Shown here: positions 15,062 to 43,409 of the stretch, piece by piece | Layout: each line of letters begins with the position of its first letter | Position numbering within the stretch: the stretch's first letter is position 1 | Source: Engraulis encrasicolus | Lineage: Eukaryota > Chordata > Actinopteri > Clupeiformes > Engraulidae | DNA: 64,000 nt | Assembly: GCF_034702125.1 (NCBI RefSeq) | Contig: NC_085859.1 | Location: forward strand, 7,694,271 to 7,758,270 | Direction of reading: 5' to 3' | Notes under the pieces: model-generated | What the model was told of the DNA's origin: nothing | The model's database searches: none | The model's input: only the letters and a program-made list of their open reading frames with translations | Program-made: the position numbers and the translations under genes

Positions 15062-16574
15062 AAGGTGCACTGTGTAAGATTGTGGCCAGAGTAGGTATTG
15101 CAATTAGGCTGCTCATTGAAATGGTGCTGTCTACAGCCAAATGTGATCTTTTCATGATTTTTTAGAAAATAGTGAAGTAGTATGACCAAAGTACGGTAAG
15201 GTTTTCAGCAAAATGTCTACGTCTGGAAATTCAAAATGGCAGACAATGGAGATCCCCCTTTTCATGTATGAAAAGTGCAATTCTCCCAGTCATAATGAAT
15301 ACTTAGTATTACTACTTATTAACACGTTGAGTAGCCTACCAACAACGCATATTTGGAATCTACACCCTTTAATGCACAATATATGTGATTTTGGGAGGTC
15401 TGTGATGAATACAACTGACAAAAATGGCAGTCAAAAGCTTGTGTCACGATTTGGACATTTTAATTTTAATCGCAACGGCAGAGCAGTAACTGTAGGTAAA
15501 GCAGACGGTCTATTATGATTTAAAATAATCTTTGGGTAAAGTAACCCGCATTGACGTTGTGCAATGATGCTCAGCTTGCAGCCCTGTTAGCCTTGTGATT
15601 CTCTATGGTGGTGGACTATGATGCTGGCTAGCCTACGGTACCTTAAACTTTCAGGGGCTAATATCCTTGCCCAAAATGATCCCCGAAGTGTAATCGGATC
15701 CAATACCCTGGGATTTTGAAGGTTGATCACCTTCCAGATAAATTGAATCGTTTACTCTGTTTATGTTTTCTCCCCCATGACAATGACAAGATTTTCTGCA
15801 GGGGAGCTTACTGTCAGTCAGATGCTAGCCTAATAGCATAAGTGGCCACGTAAACACTGCATCCCATGGATCAGATATGGAACAGGCATTGGGTTATTGG
15901 ATTTTGTTACCGAGGTTGGGCTAAATTACTTTCGGGACCTGATCCACCTTCCGCATGTGACTGAAGACCGCTTTTGTGTGTGCAAAGATATTATAGCTTA
16001 CCAAACCTTGTTGTGAACCCCTGGATGTAAATACATGTTTCGATTGGCTGGGGTAGTCAGACAGGAGGTGTGTCAAGGTAGGACAAGCAGGACAACAAAA
16101 CTGAGCTTTTGTGCCAGTTAATTTCATATCAATACCAACTGGTCCCTGTTTAAAGGTGTGACATTCTGAAACAGCTCTTGGTTCACAAAAATCTCTTGCA
16201 GATTCTTGCAGAATTCAGGAGAAACCCGCCTCGGTTTAACTTAGGTATGCTTGGCAATTAAAAGCTCGTAGAGACACACAGCTTTTCACCGACTCAAAGG
16301 GCAAAGTCTCCACTTTCAAACAAGCTGTAACATGTTTCAGTGGCCCAATCACATAATATGCTGTGACTAAAAAAATGTCAAAAATGGCTTAGAACGTCGG
16401 CATTGTACAACATAATTCCGTAAGCACCGCCTGTATTCAATGTGTTAACACTTATTAATACGTTAGTATTATAACTTAACGGGGGTGGTAGGTATTCATG
16501 AAAAAGTTACCATTTGTGAATGGGCAGCATGAATTCTGGAAATAAACCACCAAAGATATTACACAGTGCACCTT
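15062..16574. mobile_element. MITE with AAGGTGCACTGTGTAA termini, carrying a nested insertion
   Basis: Perfect 16-bp terminal inverted repeats: AAGGTGCACTGTGTAA at 15062-15077 and its complement at 16559-16574. A shorter homologous copy lies at 19376-19734. The length difference is explained by a TTAA-flanked element at 15319-16448. Confidence 0.85.
15319..16448. mobile_element. TTAA-target non-autonomous DNA transposon (piggyBac/Kolobok type)
   Basis: Flanked by TTAA at 15319-15322 and 16445-16448. The termini are imperfect inverted repeats, CACGTTGAGTA against CACATTGAATA. Removing it restores the alignment of the host MITE with its 19.4 kb relative. No transposase frame. Confidence 0.65.
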
Positions 16575-17506
16575 TAACCCCCATTAGCAGTGTAATTTAG
16601 CTTGTAACGTGAGAGTTCCCATTTAATTGTGAAGAGTGAATTTAAAGGATGTGGATGGTGGGGTCAATTATGTGTTTGTAACTGGTGTCAAATATTGATG
16701 TACATAATGAAATTATCACTGCAATAAATATACCACTTGTGAAGATTAAATTTAACGCTGCAGTCATTTTAATTGTGAAGAATGAAATTAAAGTCAAGTA
16801 AATGTATTGGAATGAACATGTGTAACATTAGGGTACAGTACTTGTGATTTCTTTTTGGTGTAGTTTCTGCATAAATGTTCCCTGCAGGAGAAGTAGGACT
16901 TGACCCTGTGACCCTGTAACCTAAATTAAGCTCTCGCCATGAATGTGGAAAACGCCTATGGCCAATGCATAGCTCTTCAAGGGCGTGGTTTTATATGAAA
17001 CCGTTGCACGAGCTCTCACGTGCGCGCGCACACACACACGCGCACGCACGCAAACACACACACACTCTCTCTCTCTCTCTCTCTCAGATGAAACATCATT
17101 ATCAAGCAGTGATGGGGTGAGGAACAGTTGAGGATGAGGGGTGTGGGTTGGCTTATGGCCATCAGAATTATACTTCCTGTATATGACCAGAAGACTTCTG
17201 AAGCCAATGGGGGGCTTATGCACCTCATAATTATACTGTGACAAGACGAGAAGACCTGTCCATGGCAATAGGACTGCTCCAGTGCTGAATATGACAGTGT
17301 TAATTTAGAGGACAGGGTTGAATTTGTCTCTGTCAAATTCAATGGAGAATATTGAATTTGACTCTAATTCTTATATACTTATATGAGTGATTTACAGTAT
17401 GCACCTCGTAATTAAACTGACGAGCAGAACTGTCCACTCAACGGAGAATGTTGAAGTTGACTCTGCTGCACGCAACACACGCACAAGCACACGCACACGC
17501 ACACGC

Positions 17507-17562
<56 letters not shown>

Positions 17563-18218
17563 ACGCACACACACACACACACACACACCTCCATCTACAG
17601 TTATGCGCAAAACACAGGCAATGTAGATGTGATGTGACACAACCAAACACACCCAAACACACACCCTCAACCACACAGACACAAAGTGTTGTCTCTCAAG
17701 AACCTGTTTCTGATGACACAACCACAAACACACTGTACTATTAAAAAAACAACACACTGCCTATGACTTCACAGTAACAATGACAACAAACACACTGTCT
17801 ATGACTATACAGACAACACACACACTATCTATGTTAAACACTGCCACTGCCTATGTTATAATACCGTAACAAAGAGGACAATAGGGCAAAAGGGCAGGTG
17901 CTTTAGCACCACCACGTCCCTATCTGTGCACGCCTTTCACACTGCCTACGACTTCACAGTAACAACAACCCACTGCCTATGACTTCACAGTAACAACAAC
18001 CCACTGCCTATGACTTCACAGTAACAATGACAACAAACACTGCTTATGACTGTTATAGCAGTGTAACAAAATACGACAATATAGTGCCTATAGCCTATAG
18101 CAGAGTGTGTATACACACGACTAGAGAAATGCCTTTGAATACCGATACCGATATACCGATAGAGGCATAGGCACTGGGCCCTCAGGCGTCAAAAATTTTC
18201 AGATCCCAGTCCAGCCCT
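16575..18218. other. Intergenic; microsatellites and short tandem repeats
   Basis: CA/CG/CT repeats at about 17025-17085 and CA/CG repeats at 17475-17589. From 17753 to about 18040 several imperfect units contain CACTGCCTATGACTTCACAG. The sequence near 16680 (TTTGTAACTGGTGTCAAA) recurs downstream of genes B and C. No gene is seen. Confidence 0.6.
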
Positions 18219-18780
18219 GAATACTACCAATACAGAAACAAGGTTGATGAGCACAATGCTTATGACTATGTTTATGGCTGTTACACATGAACAAGGAAGG
18301 AGATTGGTGGTGGGGGGGTGTGGAGACTATTCTGTCTATGAATACCAGCCTAGGACGATAAGCACTGTGTGTAAGTACTGTATGTTGGTCTACACTCCCA
18401 CCCTCTCTATTTTTTGCCTATGCCCCCTTTTGTAAATCACTTTGGTGTCTGCTGAAAGTATAAGGGTGAAATGCACCGCTGAATTGGATTTCCTGCCTTT
18501 GAATACTAATACAGAAACAAGGTTGATGACCACACTGCTTATGACCATGTTTATGACTGTTACACATTAACAGATTGGTGGTGGGAGGGTGTACAGTATG
18601 TGGAGAGTGTTCTCTACTCTGTATTGCATGAATTATGTAGGCCTACTGCATGTTGGTGTACACTCCCACCCTCTCTAGTATTTTGCTGTATGTGTCCCCT
18701 TTTGCAAATCACTTTGGTGTCTGCTGAATGTTATGTTATGTATAAGTCTGAAATCCGCTGAATTGGATTTCCTGCCCACA
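18219..18780. repeat. Tandem duplication, unit about 280 bp
   Basis: 18219-18500 and 18501-18780 are diverged direct repeats sharing AATACAGAAACAAGGTTGAT and AATCACTTTGGTGTCTGCTG. No coding potential. Confidence 0.75.
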
Positions 18781-19062
18781 TGGATTGTAACTGAACTCTG
18801 CAAGTTTGGAGAAACGTCACCAAAGATTTTTTAATATGGTACCCAAGATAAATCATATCATACCACGTGTCACCAATGCAACAACGTGGGATGAGGTCCG
18901 GTGTGTGGGTGTGACTCCATTCATTCTCCTCGTCTCCTGAAGAGGGATGGCTGCTATTGGATTGCAGCTTAGATCCTTACATCACATGGATTCATCTTGG
19001 ATGTCACATTAACATGTGCTGCACACACCTGATTGACCACACCCATCCTCCTTGGTCCTACC
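18781..19062. other. Distal 5' flank of TRIM gene B
   Basis: Unique sequence ending in a block (CCTGATTGACCACACCCAT ... GGTCCTACC) that aligns with the upstream flank of gene C near 48150-48190. In gene B the block is separated from the promoter by a 1.5 kb insertion. Confidence 0.6.
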
Positions 19063-20572
19063 AGAGAACGTCTATGAGAATGGTCACAGGCTGGTGGCCA
19101 GGAGTGGCACTGCAGCTATGTTCTCGCAGCCAAGTAAATAATGAATGGGTTCCAATGGGGCTGTATGCTTCTAATAATTGTATCTGCCCATGTATTTTTT
19201 TCCCTGGAAATGATGAAGTCGCGTTCGATAGATAGGAGTAAGTGAAAACATTTGCCCACACGTTTGCATCTTGTCAAGTGTTAGATTCTTGAAAATTACC
19301 CTTATTTAAACTATAGCAATGACATAACACGTGACAATCGACTTTACGGCACTTCGCCATTTATTTTGTAGTTTTAAAGGGTGCAGGAAATGGTCAAAAA
19401 AGGTACTGCAACTATGCTGCTCATTGAAACTGTGCTGCCTATTGCCACATTTGATCTTTACATTAAAGTTTACTAAGTAATAAACAAATATTTTCTAGTA
19501 TGGTCCAAGTAGGGTCATTTTTGCAGCTAAAAATGGCCTATTTTTGAAAATTCAAAATGGCTAACCATGGAGAAGATCCCCCTTTTCATGTATGAAAAGT
19601 GCATTTTTTTCCAGTCATAATGAATACTTAGAATTTTATGCTGGTGGTAAGTATTCATGTAAAAGGTAACATTATTGAATGGGCAGCATTAATTCTGAAA
19701 ATAAACAACTAAAAATCTCACACAGTGTCCCTTTAAGTCTGACTTCAGATGTCGATGTGTTTAAGTTATGTTTGATTGGTGTGGACACCTGTTATTTATT
19801 GCATTTAAGGTGGTGGAAAAGAGGTAAGTGTAAAGGGGGTAAAGGAAATGACTGCGCTCATCCTTAAGAATTTGGCCACCTTCAATTAACGTGTTGGACG
19901 GTCGTGGGGTTTTGAGGTGTGTGACCGTAGATGTCTCTGCGAGGATCAGTCAGAGTACGTCTGTCGTCAGCTCTGGTCGTGAATAATCGCAGAGATTCCT
20001 CAGCCAGCAGGTATTAGCCGAATGCTAGCGTGTTGCAGGACAAAACTAACAAGTCTTTGGGAGATCAAAGTCATACAAGGAACCTTTAACTTCACTTCTA
20101 ATACAACTTCCATAAGGTACAGAATGTGCACACATCTTTACAAACCAGAGAACTGAACCGTCACAAATCCCTGCTGAGCCATTTAGCCCAATAGGCTCCC
20201 ATTCATCTTTCACTTGGCTGCGTTCGCCGAATGAGAAATACCGTTCTCATAGGTTAGACCAGAGAATCGTATATGAGAGTGAGATAAAGCAGGCGGGTTC
20301 TTTTCTGGTATCCACTTTACGTCGGGTGAACGCCCCTTTAGGAGACCTTCGATTAGGAGACCTTCGGAGTCTTGAGGTAGAGAATAAAGGGAGTCCCCTT
20401 AGCACTGTAGATGGCGGTAGCGCACGTCTTGTGCAAACACCACGAAAAGAGAAGAAGAAGGAGGGACAACGCCCCCTTAGGAGACCAAATTTTGAGCACA
20501 CGCTTTTGCATTGAATGGGCGTGTTTCGATTCCTCTTATTATATATCCAAGCTCTTTGGTTAGACATTCTCT
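19063..20572. mobile_element. DNA transposon inserted in the TRIM gene B promoter region
   Basis: The insert is flanked by direct copies of GGTCCTACC (19054-19062 and 20573-20581; a preceding T also matches). Its ends are AGAGAACGTCTA and, on the complement, AGAGAATGTCTA. Gene C shows the empty site (GCTCCTACCTTTACGCTTCC near 48184). A 9-10 bp duplication suggests a Mutator-like element, but no transposase was found. A MITE lies inside at 19376-19734. Confidence 0.7.
19376..19734. mobile_element. Short MITE related to 15062-16574
   Basis: About 360 bp with decayed termini AAAGGGTGCA and CACAGTGTCCCTTT. It shares the internal blocks GAGATCCCCCTTTTCATG-like and GAATGGGCAGCAT with the copy at 15 kb. 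Confidence 0.75.
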
Positions 20573-20581
20573 GGTCCTACC

Positions 20582-20743
20582 TTTACACTTCCTGATAACA
20601 AGAATGATCCTGATTGGCCAGTCCCCAGCCCCACCCTCCCCGTGCTTCTCCTTAGTGTTCTGAGGAAGTGCTGAGGAAGTCAGCTGTCACTCTTCTGCTG
20701 CTGCTTCTCAGAGTGTGCATTTAGTGTTTGGAAGAGTCACAAA
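20582..20743 (+). promoter_or_regulatory. Conserved TRIM gene B proximal promoter and 5' UTR
   Basis: It aligns closely with 48190-48341 upstream of gene C. The shared block contains CCTGATTGGCCA, an inverted CCAAT box (20610-20620), and GTGTTCTGAGGAAGT. No clear TATA box. The transcription start was not determined. Confidence 0.65.
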
Positions 20744-39397
<18,654 letters not shown>

Positions 39398-39439
39398 GGA
39401 CCCTACAGGTAACTGCTGCCGTGGGTCATTCAATACACA

Positions 39440-39515
<76 letters not shown>

Positions 39516-40617
39516 CACAGCATGAAAGTCATTTTAATTATGAATAGTAAATGTAAAGTCAGTATGTTGGTCATCATGATAACAGTACACAATACAATAA
39601 ATGTATTGGCAGGGCCGTTTCACTGTATTTGGGGACCCTCGGCAAAGAGGGACATGAGGGCCCCCTTTTTCTCTTCAAACTGTTGAGGAGGGAGTCCTAC
39701 AAGATAGATTTTGAGCAGTATCGCTGCATTTTTGGTAGCACTTTTTTGGCCATTGAATTTATGTAGATTTTGCTTCACTCACAAAGTTGTCATCACTGTC
39801 ATTTGAATACAAGTCCATAACCAAGTATTACCAGGGCCCCCCTTTCAAGTGGGGGCCCTAGGGAACTGCTTAGTTTGCTTGCCTGGTTGTGACTGGCCTG
39901 TGTATTGGACTGAACATGTATGTAACATAAGGACACTTGGGATTTTTGTTTGGTGTAGGGCTCTATGGGTGTTTTACTCAATGTGTCTCATTTTGCTTTT
40001 GTAACTGGTGTCAAAGATTAATGAAGGCCTACATAATGAAGCTGCTTGAGTATGGGGGTGATGTGCTGCCAGGGTCTAGTGCCTGGTCTAGTAACTGGTG
40101 TCAAAGATTAATGAAGGCCTACATAATGCAACAACCTTTTTTTATTTTGTTATGTTTATTATATTTGTTTATTTTATTATTATTATTATCATTTGACCGT
40201 ATCTTATTTTTTTACATGTTCTTTGACTCTAATATAATTCCTTCTTTCTTCCATGTCTCCTTTCTTTTTTGCATTTGTTAATCTTGTGAAGCACATTGAG
40301 TTGCACCTGTGTAAAATGAAATGCGCTATACAAATAAACTTGCCTTGCCTTGCCTAATGAAATTATTACTCCAAATCATTACTCCAATAACGTAACACTT
40401 GTGAAGAGTACATTTGATGCAGGAGAGATGTTTTAATTGTGAATTTTAGAGTGAATGTAAAGTAAGTCTGTTAGTCATGATCATTATAGTACACAATGCT
40501 TCAATCACACACGATAAACATGTACACGTGTTGCTGGACATTTATGGATTATAAATATCAGAATGGACATTAATGTAACATTAGCGTACTTGTTGTGTTG
40601 TGTACTTGTGATTAGCG

Positions 40618-40651
<34 letters not shown>

Positions 40652-40711
40652 CCAGCCCTGCTCCATCTCTCTCTCTCTCTCTCTCCCCCTCTCTCTCTCT
40701 CTCTCACACTC
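39398..40711. other. 3' flank of TRIM gene B; repeats, no gene
   Basis: Holds an ACGC tandem repeat (39437-39517), a repeat with GGGCCC-rich ends at about 39608-39902 that looks like a MITE, and a direct repeat of TAACTGGTGTCAAAGATTAA about 80 bp apart near 40000 and 40090. It also holds a plus-strand LINE 3' end at about 40276-40355 (AAATGCGCTATACAAATAAA with a CTTGC tail) and CT repeats at 40620-40706. Confidence 0.65.
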
Positions 40712-41857
40712 TGTCACAAGGTACCGTGCAGGCAGTCAAGTGGAGGCGGAGGCGGAACAGGATTCGGTTGCAACCCTTGGTTTTTGTTTTTATTTTTTTC
40801 CTCAGTCACCAAAAATCACGTGCAGGATATTTACAGTGTAGGTTAAAAACAGAAAATAAACTGACTCGATGGTCAAAATAAAGAAGATAAACAAAAATGC
40901 ACAGGATTTCTAAAATCCAGAAAAAATGATCAATGCAAAAATCAAAACTAAAGTTAGCTGGGAACAGCAATAGCAAAAATGGCAATAATAACTTGCAAAG
41001 CAAAAATTGTCTCATACACTGAGAATACGAAGCCTACCCTTCACAGGTGCTACCAGAGCCATGGCCTCATGAAGAATGAAGAGAGAACCATTTTAAAGAG
41101 CCTAGGCGCTCGCGCCCCCAAGTGGACCATACCACTTTAACCATAAGTAAAGGGGGGAAATAATACTTATCAACATAAATGCTCAAAATACAGTAATGCA
41201 ACATAATTGGCTAACTCAAAGCACATATACTGAAACCGGAAATCAAAATACATGAACTGAACGCGAAATGAAAACATAAACATGTGTTAAAGGCAAAATA
41301 ATAACAAACGGAATAAACCAAAGACAATGCACGCGCGGTGCTCGGCACCGCGAACGCGCCCCGGCAGGAAGAGACAGTTTAAAAATGTCACATTGCCAGT
41401 GGGTACTCTTTTAGGCGAGCGAGATGCTGCTGCTGCGCCGGTAAGTAAAATATTTTGCTACACATACAAAACAAACACCTAGCGTTATGAAACAAACTTG
41501 ATTGCATTCCTAAACAATACACCTTTTTGCCGCGAGGGCTTGTTTGAAGCAGTCGGGAAAAACTGTGGGCTTGTGTTGCGTTGCAGTGTTTGTTTGTATG
41601 TAGTGGTGCGTGGAATGTTGTTAACAATGTCGGCGTGTGAAATGTTTGTCAGTGAGTGTAGCGAAGTGTGCACCCTTGCTCACCCCCTCAACAACATAAC
41701 ACAATGTCCAAATGTTTGTGCTTATGCACCGTAGTCCAGAAAACGTTTTTAGTTTGAGGTAATCCAAACGCGGAAGTGTAGGGGCTGGAGCGACAGTCAA
41801 GTTCAAAAGCGTCTGGGATGACGCTGGGATGACGTGCTGGCCAGGCACGGCATCACA
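40712..41857 (-). repeat. Left (3') LTR of Gmr1-type element
   Basis: 1146 bp, TGTCACAAGG...GGCATCACA in plus orientation, nearly identical to 46446-47591. The flank before it is CACTC, matching the flank after the right LTR. A G-rich polypurine tract (41858-41868 on the minus strand) adjoins it. Confidence 0.95.
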
Positions 41858-41867
41858 CCCCCCCCCC

Positions 41868-43409
41868 TTAAGACTGACCGTCCTCGTCCTCGGGACGAGA
41901 CAGGAAGTCAGAGGTCACGTTGGTCTTGCCAGGCCTGTACCTCACCGTGAACCGGTAAGGTTGCATCGCCATGAGCCACCGTGTGACCCGGGCGTTGGAG
42001 TCCTTCATTGTGTGCAGCCACTGCAGGGCTCTGTGGTCGGTTTCCAAGGTAAAGTCTTTCCCCACCAGGTAGTAGCGGAGAGTGTCTAGCGCCCACTTTA
42101 CCGCCAAACACTCCTTCTCCACCGTGGAGTACCTGGTTTCCCTGGGGTACAGCTTTCTGCTGATGTACTGCACGGGCCTGCAGTCGTCGCCCACGCCTTG
42201 GAGCAAGACAGCCCCCAGGCCAACACCCGAGGCGTCTGTCTGGACCACGAACGGTAAATCAAAGTCAGGACTTTGCAGCACCGGACCCCGGCACATGCAG
42301 TCCTTCAACTCCTGGAAAGCCTGCTCGCAAGCGTCTGTCCAGCGCACCCTGTTGGGCGCATTCTTGCGAGTCAGGTCTGTCAAAACGGCTGCCCGGCTGG
42401 AAAAGTCCGGGATGAACCGTCGGTACCACCCGACCAGCCCCAGAAAGGACCGCACTCCCTTCTTGGTGGTCGGCGGCGGGCAGTTCTGGATGGCCTCCAC
42501 CTTGTCGAGCTGCGGCTTGACCACGCCCCCTCCAAGCGTGTAGCCCAAGTACGCCACCTCAGGCTTGGCAATGTGGCACTTGGAAGCGTTGATCACCAGC
42601 CCAGCCTGGTGAATGCGATCGAAGACGTCTCTCAGGTGGGCCACATGCTGCTCCCACGTGGAGCTGTGGACCACCACGTCGTCGATGTAAGCAGCCGCGT
42701 AGTCCTCAGCCCCCCGTAGCACCTGGTCCATGAGGCGCTGGAAGGTGGCCGCGGCGCCGTGTAGCCCAAAGGGCATGACGGTGAAGTGGAACAACCCGGA
42801 TGGTACCCGGAATGCAGTCATCTCCTGGGCCTCTGGCGTGAGGGGAACCTGCCAGTACCCCTTGCACAGGTCCAGGGTGGTCAGGAACTTGGCCTTGCCC
42901 AGCCGCTCGATGAGGTCGTCCACCCGTGGCATGGGGTACGGGTCGAACGCTGAGATGGAGTTCAGCTTCCGGAAGTCGGCGCAGAATCGGAGACTGCCGT
43001 CCTTCTTGGGCACCAAGACGATCGGACTGCACCACTCGCTGTGTGACCTCACGATGATCCCCGCCTTCAGCATGGACTCGACCTCCTCCTTCAGCACTGG
43101 GACCAGTCTGGCCGGCACCCGGTAGCAGGTCTGCCGTATGGGCCCCGGAGAGGTCAGTCGGATGCCGTGCTGAGTCAACGTCGTCCTCCCCGGCTCCTCC
43201 CGGAAGAGGCCCTCTGGAATGCAGCGCTGTAGCTCCCATCGCCGGCGTGGTGGAAGATGCCCCAGCTCCGGCTGAGACGGCTCCCCCTGGGCGACGGGGA
43301 AGTACTGCTCCTGCAGCTCCTCGTCCTCATCGACGGTCCGCGCCCACAGCAGGTGTCCTGGCTCCTCCTCCCTCGGAACCCAGAGCTTGAGCAGGTTGAT
43401 GTGAAAGAC
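41868..43409 (-). CDS. pol: Gmr1-type element reverse transcriptase and RNase H
   Basis: The frame is open from just after a TAG (43410-43412) to 41868; the first listed non-ATG start is at 43178. Counted from 43178, the RT catalytic box YIDD is at residues 164-167, the DLCKGYWQVPL motif near 103-113, and RNase H begins at TDASG (D315), with TVEKECLAVKWA further on. It converts element RNA to DNA. It lies downstream of integrase, the reverse of ordinary Gypsy order. It shares the frame of the upstream gag-protease-integrase ORF and is separated from it only by the one stop codon, so it has no obvious start of its own. Confidence 0.93.
   Translation of the reverse strand, partial: VFHINLLKLWVPREEEPGHLLWARTVDEDEELQEQYFPVAQGEPSQPELGHLPPRRRWELQRCIPEGLFREEPGRTTLTQHGIRLTSPGPIRQTCYRVPARLVPVLKEEVESMLKAGIIVRSHSEWCSPIVLVPKKDGSLRFCADFRKLNSISAFDPYPMPRVDDLIERLGKAKFLTTLDLCKGYWQVPLTPEAQEMTAFRVPSGLFHFTVMPFGLHGAAATFQRLMDQVLRGAEDYAAAYIDDVVVHSSTWEQHVAHLRDVFDRIHQAGLVINASKCHIAKPEVAYLGYTLGGGVVKPQLDKVEAIQNCPPPTTKKGVRSFLGLVGWYRRFIPDFSSRAAVLTDLTRKNAPNRVRWTDACEQAFQELKDCMCRGPVLQSPDFDLPFVVQTDASGVGLGAVLLQGVGDDCRPVQYISRKLYPRETRYSTVEKECLAVKWALDTLRYYLVGKDFTLETDHRALQWLHTMKDSNARVTRWLMAMQPYRFTVRYRPGKTNVTSDFLSRPEDEDGQS

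Noticed and set aside
18957..19261. Short frames on both strands at 18957-19261
   Set aside because: No recognisable domain; they cross the boundary of an inferred transposon insertion.
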